Under the pieces are notes generated by a model that was not told the origin of the DNA, made no database searches, and worked only from the letters and a program-made list of their open reading frames with translations. From NCBI GenBank assembly GCA_029706075.1, contig JAINUG010000199.1:1426001-1490000 (forward strand): a stretch of 64,000 nucleotides of DNA, written 5' to 3'. This stretch comes from Aldrovandia affinis (taxonomy: Eukaryota; Chordata; Actinopteri; Notacanthiformes; Halosauridae). Below, piece after piece: positions 49,801 to 62,000 of this stretch; the first letter of the stretch is position 1, and every line of letters begins with the position of its first letter. Made by a program: the position numbers and the translations under genes.

Positions 49801-50850
49801 CTCCCATTTCATAGCCCCTCATAATGGACATAGCGGATGCTGCACAGTGACCCTGTGGAGAGTAATAAACAGGAATATCACGGTTCCCCTCTAAAACCCT
49901 CTAAGGTTTCTGGCTCTGTTGCTTTGCGGGCTGGTAATAATGATAAAGAGACAGTTTGCTGCAGTCCCACTTCTGTGCTATTACCAACTGCAACTGAAAC
50001 ACAGATTCCAATGAGCCCTAACTGAAATAAAAAAATATATTCTGTTGCCTCTCAGTTGAAGCAGAGAGCATTGACAAGATCTCCCTGATCACTTTTAAAA
50101 CTAAATTTTATCACTGGCCACCATATTCTGAATGTTCTTCAAGTGTACCTTTGTTGCTGTTTCCATTGAACTCATGTTTCAGTTGTGTTTGCAAAAGTAA
50201 AAATGTATTTTTGATACTGACTATATCAATGGCCAGTAAAACTGCTTTCAAATAATGTTAGTGTGTATAAGATGCACAGATAACTTAACTTACTTAATAA
50301 TGACTTGCATCGTTCATTTTTGTACAATGAGACAAAAGGACTTGTTAGATACAAGCAAATATTAAGCACATGTGGAATACAAGTTTTCTGGGCTATTAAA
50401 ATAGATTGGTGGATGGCTAATGTCTGATGCTAGAAGGGCTGCAATAAATGCATCAGCAGAAAGTCTGAATGGATTTAAATGGATCTATGACAATTAAACA
50501 GCATTGACAGACGTGATTCCAGCATAAATGTTTGTAGCCTAACGGGAACATATCGGGGATATGTGAGATCGCGTGTGAAGATTATAACTTCGCAATCTAC
50601 TACATTGTCACAAATACACAACACCAAAGGTTTAATTATAATATAAATTAGGCATGTAACCAAATCACAGTTCTTGTATATAGCGACATAATAGGAAGTA
50701 TATGGTATATATGCGAAGTAAACTGAATATTTGGCCACTGAATAAGGGCCACCGCACACCGTAGCTACATCGCCTACAAGGCGTCTTATTTTCGGCGAAT
50801 GTAAATCTATTGTAAAGACGTCACCATAGAAGAAATAGATTTCAACTTAC
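46831..50850. other. Largely unique 5' region of brinp3
   Basis: Four kilobases with no recognised transposon and no convincing coding frame. Short frames (e.g. 48331-48655, 49044-49262) lack domains. In a window this full of repeats, a repeat-poor stretch next to a candidate promoter may hold regulatory elements; this is inference only. Confidence 0.45.
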
Positions 50851-51335
50851 CACGAGTCATGTCATATGGATTGCTGGAGCAATAGCATGCATAGTTATGT
50901 TGATAGTGTCCCATTATCTTGCGCATTTGGTTAAACCGCTCATTCGTAAATCGTAAAAAAAAATTACATAAACTTATCTCTGTATAGATAGCTTAAAACA
51001 GCCCAAACTCCATTACAATCGGTTAAAGTCGGCAAGTGCCACGGAAATACATTCCTCTCTACTGCTCCAGTCCACCGAGTAACTTGTGAGAAAAAATATT
51101 TCACTGTGCAACGAAAGAAGTAAGGTTATCCATGTATAAATATCCGTCCCAGGAAGCACTAACTGTGACCTTTTGTGAAGTCTTTACCAAATAAAATGAT
51201 CCATCGAGAAACAAAAATGTTTTTACGACAAATTGGGGTGATGGACGTACTTCTTTCCAAAAAATAAAGCGAGACTACCATAAAACATAACCAACCATCA
51301 TCGAAATGCAGTTCAGCAATGCTTCACGCAAGTGC
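50851..51335 (-). promoter_or_regulatory. brinp3: Candidate brinp3 non-coding first exon
   Basis: On the minus strand a strong splice donor (TCGTG|GTAAGTTG) lies at 50851. About 480 bp upstream a TATA box precedes a GC-richer stretch. A non-coding first exon far 5' of the signal-peptide exon is usual for BRINP genes. The start near 51335 is only inferred from TATA spacing. Confidence 0.35.
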
Positions 51336-51357
51336 CCGTAGACGCTGGTTAAATATT

Positions 51358-51368
51358 CCTTTATAAAG
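51358..51368 (-). promoter_or_regulatory. Candidate TATA box for brinp3
   Basis: CTTTATAAAGG on the minus strand, about 510 bp upstream of the strong donor at 50851. Immediately upstream the sequence is GC-richer (GGTGCAAGGTGGTACTGCTG). Only one motif supports it; a TATA-like word occurs often by chance. Confidence 0.3.
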
Positions 51369-51561
51369 TCAGCAGTACCACCTTGCACCGCTGACCCTCC
51401 TACTTCGCATCTCCGTGGAGATAGATCTCAAGAAGAGGGTCAGGCAGACTCAGACTCATCTTCCTCTCTCACATAGTCCCATGCATAAAATACAAATAGC
51501 CCAATGTAATTGAAATTTTGGATCAACTAGTCATCATTTCATTTCATTCGCGAGTCAGCGC

Positions 51562-51584
51562 GCACACGCACACACACACGCACG

Positions 51585-51639
<55 letters not shown>
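51562..51639. repeat. (CA)n/(CG) microsatellite
   Basis: Alternating CA with CG-containing interruptions in the first 35 bp, then about 45 bp of pure CA. Confidence 0.95.
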
Positions 51640-52642
51640 TTACAAAGACGATGCGATGGTGTTTTATAAATAAGTAATGTAAAACTATTAATTGTGAATT
51701 ATAGCACAGGATTCTGACCACTGAGATGCACAGATTATGATTGACGTCCAAATTATTGTTTGTGTGCAGTCTTACACTTCCATAAAAAATGAAGCCAAAT
51801 TGACTGTGGCACTGTTTTTATGGCATTAGCATCTCGAGGTGTTAACACATTGCAACTGATACATTCTTTGTTACAGTTACAGATATGCAGTTACAGTTAC
51901 AGATATTGATTATCTTATGAGTTTCAGTTATAAAGAGATCCATCACGACAGACCGAAATTCCATGTGCTTATGCCTGAATAAGTGCATAGCTAATCTGCA
52001 TAAATTCATGTCAGAAATAATTGCATTTGCTGATTACATTGTGTTTATACAAAACTTAAATTACTAGATGTCTTTTCTTAGGAAATGATTTTATCATGAT
52101 TTGGAGGTGGTGGAGCAACATCGTGTGTGATTTTAAACATTAAAAAGGCATCTTAAGTTGTAAAAACTCAATCAATTATTATTATTAAGGATTGTATTAC
52201 AATGGTGGTGACTTTTTGGTTTTCTATCCATTCTTCATTTGTATCTTGAATAGAATTGTCTCATTAGGATGGCAGGTAGGCATAACCCAAACCTATACAG
52301 CACCAAGAGTTTGGCACTTTTCAAGGTCTCTCACAGAAATAACTATAATGGTCACAGACTCACAGTGCATACAAACATTAACTTATGTACCCTCTGACCT
52401 TATGTCAATGCACAGAATTCAGATGAAACTTCACACAGCCACACAAAGCCCCAAACAGGTTATTTAGCATTTCTTCCTTATCTTCTTCAGCTTCTTCATC
52501 TTCTCCTACTCCTTCTTAATTCTCCTGCTGATTTCATCATTAAAAATTCTCAATGCTCCAAATTGTTCATTCTCCCCATTGGTCAATATCTACTTAAATC
52601 AATAACATGTGTTTAAATCTACTTCTAGAAATAACACCATAT
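51640..52642. other. No gene seen
   Basis: Unique AT-rich sequence with short internal repetition (GTTACAGTTACAGATAT near 51880-51905). A CTTCTTC-rich stretch is at 52470-52520. Confidence 0.5.
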
Positions 52643-52650
52643 GTGTCAGG

Positions 52651-54082
52651 CAGGGCCGCGTTAAGCCTCCCCGGGGCCCAGGGCTAACACACCTCCCGGG
52701 GCCCTATGTCCACAATTTTCAACTGGAAAAGAAAAAGCACATTGACGTGACCAGGCCTGGCAACGATAAAGACATGCCGCAAATTCAACAAATAGGCCTA
52801 TGACAAAGGATATCAGTAGTAGATAGTGAATAGGCTATGTTACAGAATGAGACCTCCAATTGAAAACTTTGAACGTTGTAATGTATTAAAAGCCGTCAAA
52901 GAGTACCGACTCTTATATTACAGTGCTCTCGAAATATTCATGTCTGTTACCCAAACGCATGAGTTCAAGTTCAAGTCATGACCAACCTTGCCCAGCATGG
53001 CAGGATAATGAAAGGGAGTAGTAGCCTAGTGTACTGGCGACAATGCACAAAACAATACACTTCCTGTTCAACCACTAACACCAACAGAACAAGCATTGAT
53101 ATAAATAATTTAATGTTACTCACCTATAGGACAAAGTATCATCCTTTGTGTAAGTTAATTGAGCTACCGTTTTCATTTCAACACGTAGCATTAACACTTG
53201 CATCTAATTATACAATAAATGCAAATGTATACAGCAAACTTGACATAATTTAAGTTTATACTGGCTTTTAAAAAATACTTTTGTTCAAACATTGCTACAA
53301 ATTACAGGCCAACTTGCTAGAGAACATTAGGCTATTGCGTTGTTGTTGTTCAGCTAGCTAACGTTACTTAGCAACACAACTAAGCTATTCGGTCATGCAA
53401 AATTAGCCCACTTAGTTTTCTTCAGTCGAACTCGAATTAAGATGAATTTATCTGAAATAGTTTGTTGACAGTTATAAAATGGTGGTTGCTTGGGGGGAAT
53501 AGGCTACAACATAATTTTTTGCAGCGAAACCCGTTATAAATAGTAATTTATTACTTTCTGGTTGGACATCTCAGGTTATAGCTCTACCTACGTGCGTTTC
53601 TCTCGCCAATTTCAGCAACTAAAGTATCAAAATGTTATCGCATGTGAAATTGACATAGGTCATTTTCTAATTTCACTAAAGCAGAACGACAGCACGCATA
53701 CATGTAGCGACGTGATTGCGCCGCGCGACAGGTTTACCTCTGCTCGTGACACTACAGCAACAGATGAAAGTCCTCCGACACACCGAGTTGGACCGATGGC
53801 GATTTCCACTTGTAGAATCGAGCTCCCAAGACAAAGCCGTCCTTATGCAACAGGGAACAGACTATACAAACACACTCTCACTGACACTGATTGTTGCGAC
53901 AGGACAATGTGGACTACTACAGGTGGGAAAGTGGACCAAAATTTACAGTAACAGTCAAAACACCATAAACCCGCATTCAAAAATTCAATGTAGGCCTAAA
54001 GTAATCTGCTATTCCCGGGGCCCCCTAGTGGCCGGGGCCCTGGGCTGCAGCCCATGTTGCCCAATAGGTTAACGCGGGCCAG
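52651..54082. mobile_element. Non-autonomous hAT element, 1.43 kb, with 8-bp target duplication
   Basis: Flanked by GTGTCAGG on both sides (52643-52650, 54083-54090). Ends CAGGGCCGCGTTAA and TTAACGCGGGCCAG are inverted with few mismatches; GGGGCCC-rich subterminal sequence is present at both ends. Internal frames of 90-130 codons show no transposase motifs. The TGTCAGG to its left and TTTGTGG to its right read as one interrupted sequence, probably the edge of an LTR. Confidence 0.85.
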
Positions 54083-54226
54083 GTGTCAGGTTTGTGGTAG
54101 GTGTGGAACCAAGTGCAGGCAAGAGAGAGACCCAGAATACGGAAATGCCTTTAAGATATTTATTATCTTTAAATGCCGGCAGGAAAACGAAAGCAAAAAC
54201 TGTGTCTGCGAAGACACGTCAATATA
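54083..54226 (-). mobile_element. LTR fragment related to the gypsy LTRs at 57.5 and 58.8 kb
   Basis: Minus sense ends CACCTACCACAAACCTGACA (…CA, an LTR-type terminus). It contains TTTAAAGATAATAAATATCT, also found at 57545-57570 as TTTAAAGATAAATAAATATC, followed in both by similar sequence. Cut by the next LTR-like unit at 54227. Confidence 0.5.
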
Positions 54227-54353
54227 TTGTAGCGCCCGATTAGACGCTTTCTATGGCGTCATTGTGGAGGGGAAATACCTTTCGACCCGCTGGCTCCAGG
54301 CCAGACCCGCTGGCGTTGTTGGGAGTAGGTACGTGATTGTGTGGGCGAGAGTT

Positions 54354-54396
<43 letters not shown>

Positions 54397-54672
54397 TTGT
54401 GATTATCATTTTGTGGCAATCGGACGGATTATTTTTTGGGATAAACGACTACGGATTGTACGACTACGACGACAAAGGATTTACCCCCGGAACGGACAAC
54501 GACAACGGAATTGGATCACGGAAAGGACAACAATGAGAGTGAAAGTTTGTGGACATTGTTGAACTTTCAGTGACATTGGTTGCAAGCCGAATATCCCTAC
54601 ACGGTATGCGACATTTCCATCCGCGGAATTATACGCTGTAATTAATAAATCTCTTTTGATTTCGAACTGTCT
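54227..54672 (+). mobile_element. Possible solo LTR (TGTAGCGCC...)
   Basis: Starts TGTAGCGCCCGATTAG, contains a (GA)n tract, a GACGAC-rich stretch and a polyadenylation signal AATAAA near 54643, and ends near CTGTCTCCA. TG...CA ends and a late AATAAA fit an LTR, but the target duplication is not clear. Confidence 0.4.
54357..54390. repeat. (GA)n microsatellite
   Basis: About 34 bp of GA inside the TGTAGCGCC unit. Confidence 0.95.
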
Positions 54673-54679
54673 CCAATAA

Positions 54680-57545
54680 AATGATTAGAATCAGTTTCAA
54701 ATATAGGAAATCAGTTTAAAAACACAATAAAATTAAAATTAAAATTAAAAACGAAATAAGATTTAGCTGACAAGTAAAACTGATAAAAGTGCAGTAGAGT
54801 GATAAAAGTGCAGTAGATTTAAAATTTGGACTGGGCTTAATAAGAATATAGTAAAGTGCAGTACAGTTTAATCATTACAGTCGAAGGCCCGTGAAAAGAG
54901 CAAAGTTTTCAGTCCAGATTTAAAAGACATAATTGTAGGAGCATGTCTAAGGTCATAAGGTAGTTGGTTCCAGTTATGGGTAGCGTAGAAACTAAAGGCT
55001 GCCTCACCATTTTTTGTTTTAACCTTTGGCACGATGAGCTGACCCGATCCTAAAGATCTGAGTGGTCTGTTTGGTTCATACTGTCTAAGCATTTCCAAGA
55101 TGTATTTTGGTCCGGAGCCGTTCAGTGCTTTATAAACTATTAGTAACACTTTAAAATCTATTCTATGGCGGACTGGAAGCCAATGTAGCGATCTAAGGAT
55201 TGGAGTGATGTGTGCACTTCTTTTAGTCCTTGTAAGAAGCCTGGCAGCAGCATTTTGGATTAGTTGGAGCCGTTTAATGGACCTTATTGAGAGGCCAGTG
55301 AAAAGTGCATTACAATAATCAACCCTACTTGAGATGAAAGCATGAATGAGGGTTTCCAGGTCTTGTTTAGACATAAAGCCTCGGACTCTTGCTATATTCT
55401 TCAGATGATAAAAGGCGGATTTGGTTATCAAAGTTAAGATCTGAGTCGATAAGCACACCAAGGTTTCTAGCCTGCGTGGTTGTTCGTAAACCGAGTGAGT
55501 CAAGGTGGAGAGCAATTTTTTCTCTCGGTTCTTTGCTCCCGAACACAATAATTTCGGTTTTGTCTTTGTTTAGCTGGAGAAAGTTTTGACACATCCAGCT
55601 GTTTACTTGCTTTAAGCACCGGTATAGACAGTCAATAGAGTTGTAGTCGTCAGGAGTGAACGACAGGTAAATTTGTGTGTCGTCTGCATAGCTGTGGTAT
55701 GAGGTTTGGTACTTCTGAAAGATTTGACTGAGGGGGAGCATGTATAAATTGAACAGCAGAGGGCCAAGGACAGAGCCTTGAGGGACCCCAGAGGTCAGAG
55801 TAGTCCGTTCTGATTGGTGGCTGTTAATGTTTACAAAGTATTCTCTATCTTGTAAGTAGGATTTGAACCAGTTTAAGGCTGTGCCCGAGAGCCCGATCCA
55901 ATGGTGTAGCCTGTCTATGAGTATTTGATGATCTATAGTGTCAAAGGCTGCACTGAGATCCAGCAGAACGAGAACAGAGATCCTACCTGAGTCACTGTTT
56001 ATACGGATATCGTTTACAACTCTAATGAGTGCCGTCTCGGTGCTGTGGTGGGATCTAAAACCAGACTGAAAAGTGTCGAAAAGGCAGTTTTGGTTTAGAA
56101 AGTTGTTGAGTTGATTAGAAACTGCCTTTTCAAGGATCTTGCTGATGAAGGGAAGGTTAGAAATAGGGCGATAGTTATTTAATTTAGAAATGTCTAGATT
56201 TTTCTTTTTTAAAAGAGGTTTAATTACTGCGGTTTTTAAAGATGTAGGAAAAAAGCCAGTCCGGAGTGAGCAGTTAGCTATTTGCAGTAATTCTGAAGAT
56301 AAATAGCTAAAGTTACCTTTTAAAAAGCTGGAAGGTGCAGGGTCTAAAGAGCAAGTAGATGGTTTGAGGTGCTGCACTATTTCTTCAAGCGCCTTGTTGT
56401 CAATTTCACTGAATTGCGACAAACAAGGAGGGCAGTTTTTTGGCAGATGAGAGAATGGTGCGGCTATGTTGCCGGGTGCAGAGGAGCTAATGGCTGATCG
56501 AATGTCACTAATTTTGATGCTAAAATATGAGCCAAATTCATTGCATTTATTAACAGAGCAGAGTTCAGGAGGAAGTTGAACTGGAGGGTTTGTCAGTCTG
56601 TCGACTGTAGAAAAGAGAGTCTGGGTATGATTAGTATTTCTGTTGATGACACCAGAGAAAAATAACTGTCTGGCTCTTTTTATTTCCAGATCGTAAGCAT
56701 GCAGCTTCTGTTTATAAATGTCATAGTGAATTTGCAGCTTCGTTTTCCTCCACCTGCGTTCAGTTATCCTACATTCTCTTTTCATACTTTTTACTGCTTG
56801 GGAATTTCTCCAAGGTGCTCTCTGTTTGCTAGTTACTGATTTTTGTTTTAAGGGTGCAATATCATCCATAATATTCACGATTTTGGAATTTATGTTGTCA
56901 CAAAGAACATCAACAGAGTCTGATACTATGCTAGGTATTGATGAAAAAGCCGTGACAAATACTGCACCTGTATGCTCATTGATAGATTGTTTTTTAACAG
57001 AGCATAAGTTAAACTGGGTATCTGGACGAGTCAGCATATCAAAAAATACACAGTAGTGGTCTGAGAGTGCCACATTCTTCACATCAATACCTACAATGCT
57101 TAAACCTTTTGTGATGACCAAATCCAGTGTATGACCACGACAGTGTGTGGGGCCCATCACATGCTGAGTCAGACCAAAGGAATCAAGTACTGCTAGCAGT
57201 TCTTTAGCATAGTTATTAGTGGGGTTGTCAATGTGGATGTTAAAATCACCAGTTATGGCAAAACAATCATAATCAGTGGAGACTACTGAGATGAGTTCGC
57301 TAAAATCATCTATAAATTTGGGAGAGTATCTTGGAGGTCTGTAGATGGTTAAAAATAGTGTTCGAGGAGAACCTTGTAGCACAATACTGAGGTATTCAAA
57401 AGAAGCAAAAACATCAAAGGATACTTGCTTGCATTGAAATATGTCTCTGAAAATGGAAGCCACTCCTCCGCCTTTTCTGTCAACACGAAGAGCGTTCATG
57501 TATTTGGGCACAGGCATTTGATCAAAAGTAGCCAGTTTTCTGGGT
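54680..57545 (-). mobile_element. L2-clade LINE, 5'-truncated
   Basis: A minus-strand non-LTR retrotransposon with the 3' untranslated region at 54680-54867, ending in AAAATT repeats ((AAAATT)n near 54725), and one long ORF2. The 5' end is truncated within the endonuclease at about 57545. It lies inside LTR-derived sequence: 54148-54195 on one side and 57545-57592 on the other are similar to each other. Confidence 0.88.
54868..57545 (-). pseudogene. L2 ORF2 (endonuclease + reverse transcriptase), one frameshift
   Basis: The endonuclease part begins at about KGGGVASIF and includes DCFAITGDFNIHID and NVALSDHYCVFFD. The reverse transcriptase includes LNNYRPISNLPFISKILEKA, VLLDLSAAFDTIDH, TSGVPQGSVLGPLLFNLYML and the active site SYHSYADDTQIYLS. 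The frame runs unbroken for over 700 codons to about 55425 and then shifts. The C-terminal part (ITKSAFYHLKNIARVRGFMS; FISSRVDYCNALFTGL; LRSLHWLPVRHRIDFKVLLI) continues in another frame to the stop at 54868. One small indel at SDLNF seems to be the only break besides the 5' truncation. The open frame extends about 70 codons into the flanking LTR (to 57775); that part is not LINE. Confidence 0.9.
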
Positions 57546-57890
57546 TTAAGATATTTATTTATCTTTAAACGTCTGTATGAAAATGAAAGCAAAAGAAAAA
57601 AAAGACAAACAAAACAAAATAACCAACGATCAGGAACAAACAAGTAAAACGGTAAATCCAAAACGTATCCAAAAACTTGGAATAAACTAAACACTTGGAA
57701 TCTAAACAACAATAAGCACACGCACAAACAAGTTCTCGAGAGGCAAGAAACATTAATCACAATAGGTACTATCAAGCTAAGCTAGATAATGTCCAAGCGC
57801 CAAAACAGAATGCCAGCTGGTTAAATATCCTCCTGTTAATTATTCGCAGCATTTCGCAATGACTCTGATTGTTTCCGTATAGCGTCACAG
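57545..57890 (-). mobile_element. LTR-like sequence, copy A
   Basis: Minus sense: GCTGCGAATAATTAACAGGA, GGACATTATCTAGCTTAGCT, TGTTTCTTGCCTCTCGAG and AATAAA near 57557. It is a diverged direct repeat of 58780-59034 (GGACATTATCTAGCTTTGCT; TGTCTCTTGCCTCTCG). TATTTAA near 57828 could be its TATA box. The L2 lies at its lower-coordinate edge. Confidence 0.6.
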
Positions 57891-58192
57891 GTCGGAATTC
57901 ATATATTTTCACCAGTATTTGAAAACATGGGAAATAAAATAAATATCAGTATACACAGTTTGTTGCTGGCAGATCGCAACCGTAAACACAGACAAGATGC
58001 TACATAATGTCGGCACATTGTAGCTATGTGTTGTTTACCACTGCGATTTCACACATGGCCCCACGCCCCTCCCTGACATTAGCACCTAGTTACCATGTCA
58101 ATAGAAGGGTACTTCAGAACAGAGAGTGAAAGGCAAGGTTTACTTTTGGTCTAATTAACCTAATTCAAAAATTATTTAATATTATTTACCAG
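57891..58192. other. No gene seen
   Basis: Unique sequence between the LTR-like copy and the SINE; ends with the SINE's left target duplication at 58181-58192. Confidence 0.5.
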
Positions 58193-58559
58193 GGCGGCAC
58201 GGTGGTGCAGTGGATAGCGCTGTCGCCTCACAGCAAGAAGGTCTCGGGTTCGAATCCAGGCCGGGGGCCTTTCTGTGCGGTGTTTGCATGTTCTCCCCGT
58301 GTCCGCGTGGGTTTCCTCCGGGTACTCCGGTTTCCTCCCACAGTCCAAAGACATGCACGGTAGGCTAATTGGAGAGTCTAAATTGCCCATAGGTATGAGT
58401 GTGTGAGTGAATGGTGTGTGTGCCCTGCGATGGATTGGCGACCTGTCCAGGGTGTATTCCTGCCTCTCGCCCGGAACGCATGCTGGGATAGGCTCCAGCA
58501 CCCCCCCGCGACCCTGACCAGGAATAAGCGGCTTAGATAATGGATGGATGGATGGATGG
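58193..58559 (+). mobile_element. DANA/Mermaid-type tRNA-derived SINE
   Basis: Starts GGCGGCACGGTGGTGCAGTG with an A box (GTGGTGCAGTGGATAGC) and B box (GGTTCGAATCC). The body has GTTTGCATGTTCTCCCCGTG, GGGTTTCCTCCGGGTACTCC and CAGTCCAAAGACATGC, and it ends in GGAT repeats. A perfect 12-bp direct repeat ATTATTTACCAG flanks it (58181-58192, 58560-58571). Full length and little decayed. A minus-strand frame through it is a shadow. Confidence 0.95.
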
Positions 58560-58779
58560 ATTATTTACCAGTGCTCAAATCGGAAAGTCGCGATTCTAAG
58601 GTTTCTGTCAATGTTTTTGCCGCGTGTGTATGATAAAATCTCACGACGTTAGAAATAGTAATATACTTTTATTGCTGCTCGGATCGTCGGCGATCCAGTC
58701 GACCTCAGGGGGTTAAGTTATCAATTATTGGCGGAGTGGAAACCCCACGCCCTTGGTTGTGCTACAATACTAACAAAAA

Positions 58780-59034
58780 AAATAAAAAATAACAAGCAAT
58801 CAGGAATAAACAAAATTAGCTAATAAGAAAAATCCAAAACGTATGCCAAAACACGGAATAAACTAAACACTGGAAATCTAATAAACAAACAAGAACATGA
58901 ACAAACAATTTTGCGAGAGGCAAGAGACACTAAGCAACAGTGGGTACGACAAAGCAAAGCTAGATAATGTCCAAGCAACGAACAGATAAAGTTAGCCGAT
59001 TAAATGTCCTCCTGGTAATCATTCGCAGCTGTCA
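58780..59034 (-). mobile_element. Gypsy LTR, copy B (downstream of the chromovirus pol)
   Basis: Lies immediately after the pol stop in minus sense, beginning about TGACAGCTGCGAATGATTAC at 59034. Similar to 57545-57890. Its far end is unclear, somewhere between 58780 and the SINE. Confidence 0.6.
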
Positions 59035-62000
59035 GCAATGATCCTGATTGTCTTTGTGAATTCCTGGCGTGCCTTCCACTTCTTCTGATTGGCGCTTGGG
59101 GGGAATGCCTATTAGCTGACTGAGTCCGACTCCGGACGGTCCAGGAAGAGCCGCTTGCCGAGCCTCAAACTCCCGGATGAGACCCGGATCCAGGATCTGT
59201 CTAGCTGGAATCCAGGACCGATCCACCAGACCGTATCCCTCCCAGTCCACCGAGTACTGGACCCCTGACTGCACTTGATGGGACTGGAGGAGATGCCGAA
59301 TGGTGTAAGCCGGGTGGCCATCAATGAAACGAGGGGCCGGGGGAGGCCTCACCGGCGGTGCATGCGCCCCGACGAGCAGGGACCGAAGGCAGGAAACATG
59401 GAACGTCGGGTGTACACCGGATTCACCTGGTGGACTACTTTGAAGGGCCCCACGAAACATGGAGCCAGTTTGCGGTTTTCCACCTTGAGAGGCAGATCCC
59501 GGGAAGATAGCCAGACCCTCTGGCCAGGGTGAAAGGTGAGCGCCAGACGACGGAGTCGGTTGGCCTGAATACGGTGCTGTTTGGTGGTGCGCTCGATTGC
59601 AGGCCTGTCTGCATTGCCTTATGTGTAGCTCCGCCGTAACTGGACCTCGAATGGTAACATCCCGGTGGTGGAGCAGCGAAGGGTGTTGTGTGCGTATTCG
59701 GCCATGGAAGGTTGCGGCTCCAGGACGTGGGGTTGGATGATGAGAGACACCGCAGGGTCCTCTCCATGTCTTGGTTGACCCGCTCCATCTGCCCATTGCA
59801 CTGGGGGTGGTATCCCGACGAAAGGCTGGCCGTAGCCCCGATGAGCGTGCAGAACGCTTTCCAGAACCGGGCGGTGAACTGTAGTTGGACACGATGTCGT
59901 TGGGAAGGCCGAACACCCGAAACACGGCCACCAGTCCCACAGTCTCCTGGGCCGAGGGCAGTTTGGGCAGGGGAATGAACTGGCAGACCTTGGAGAAATG
60001 GTCTCCCACCACGAAGACTGTGGTGTGACTGTGTGAGGAAGGTAGCCCTGTGACAAAGTCCATTGATATGTGAGACCATGGGCGGCGGGGAATGGGTAGG
60101 GGATGGAGTAGTCCGTGAGAGCGTGTCCGGGGGTTCTTGTGTTGAGTGCACACGGCGCAGACCAGAACAAATTACCGAACCTCCTCCTCCATTCTGGGCC
60201 ACCAGAACCGCAGACGGAGAAACTCCAGGGTGCGTGACACCTCTGGGTGTCTGGTCAGATGGGAGGCGTGACCCCACTGCAGAACTTGTCTCCGTACTGC
60301 AGAGGGAACAAATAAGCGGTTAGGCGGGCCGTCACCAGGACCTGGTTCCGCTCGTAAGGCCCGACGGACCATGGTTTCAATGCCCCACTGGATCAGGGCG
60401 ACGATGTGACTAGGTGAGAGGATGGTCTCTACTGAGGTGACGGTGTCAGGAGCTTCGAAGATCCGGGAGATTTTTGGACCCCAGACAGTATGAGAGGGTA
60501 AACTGGAAACGGTTGAAGAACAGGGCCCACCTCGCTTAACGGGAGTTCAACCGCTTAGCCTGCTGTAAGTACTCCAGATTTTTATAGTCGGTCCAAACGG
60601 TGAATGGGTGGGCCGAGCCTTCCAGCCAATGCCGCCACTCTTCCAGAGCTCTCTTCACAGCCAGCAGTTCGCAGTCCCCAACGTCGTAGTTGCACTCAGT
60701 AGACATCAAGCGGTGCGACAGGAAGGTGCATGGACAGAGCTTGTTATCAGGTTGCAGCTGTTGAGAGAGGACGGCTCCAATGCCAGTGTTGGACATGTCT
60801 ACCTCGACCACGAAAGGCAGAGATGGGTCCTGAATCGCCTGGACGGGTGCCGAGGTGAAGCGCTGCTTGAGATGCCGGAAGGCTTGTTCGACTTCGGGAG
60901 TCCAGATGAAATCCTTGGCCTGCATTGAGGCTGGACCAGGTCGATGAATGGGGCCACCACCATTCCAAAGTCCCAAATGAATCGCCGGTAAAAGTTAGCA
61001 AAGCCAAGGAAGCGTTGCACCTGTTTGATCGAGATGGGGTGTGGCCAGTGTCGAACTGCTTGCGTCTTGACAGGGTCCATCTGGATGCTGCCTGCCTGTA
61101 GGATGAATCCCAGGAATGTGACGGTGGACGCGTGGAACTCGCTCTTCTCCAGCTTGACATAGAGTTGGTTCCGCAGGAGCAGCTGTAGGACATGTCGCAC
61201 GTGTTGTTCATGTACCTGAGCATTCCTAGAGAAGATAAGAATGTCCTCCAGGTATACGAAGACAAAGCGGTTGAGCGCCTCTCTCAACACGTCATTGATG
61301 AGCGCTTGGAACACCGACAGACGGTTGGAAAGACCAAACGGCATGACGAGGTACTCATAGTGCCCGGTCGGCGTGTTGAAGGTGGTCTTCCACTGGTCTC
61401 CTTCATGAATGCGCTCCAGGTTGTACGTGCACCGAAAGTCCAGTTTGGAGAAGATTGTGGCACCCTGGAGCATCTCGAATGCTGTGTACATGAGAGGTAG
61501 TGGATACCTGTTGTTGACCGTGATGTTGTTGAGCCCTCATTAGTCGATACACAGCTGCAGGCCCCCATCCTTCTTCCCCATGAAGAAAAACCCTGCTCCC
61601 GCCGGCGAGGTGGATGGACAGATGTACCCAGCGGCGAGCGCCTCCCAGATGTATTCACTCATCGCCGTCGTCTTGGTCCAGGACAACGAAAAGATCTTGC
61701 CCCGGGGAGAACTGGTTCCCAGCAGCAGATCAATAGCACAGTCGTACGGATGGTGGGGTGGCAGAGTGGACGTGTGTTGCCTGCTGAACACCGTCTGGAG
61801 GTCACTGTATGCCGGAGGCACACGGGCCCAATCCTGGATCTTCGGTTCCCGGCCTGAAGTGGCAGCGGGAGCGCGAGGCAGCAGACAGGTGCTCTGACAG
61901 GTCAATCCCCAGCCCAGTATCTTCTCAGCGTTCCAGTCAATGTGGGGGTTGTGCCTGCTTAGCCAGGGGTGGCCAAGCACGAGGGGTAGCTGCGGGGAGT

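Noticed and set aside
53562..54072. Overlapping 118-129-codon plus-strand frames
   Set aside because: No domain or start context recognised; they lie inside a non-autonomous hAT. Kept only as a remark in that entry.
58193..58280. A tRNA gene
   Set aside because: A and B boxes are present, but the sequence continues into a SINE body with a 12-bp target duplication.
58172..58501. 109-codon minus-strand frame
   Set aside because: Antisense reading of the SINE.
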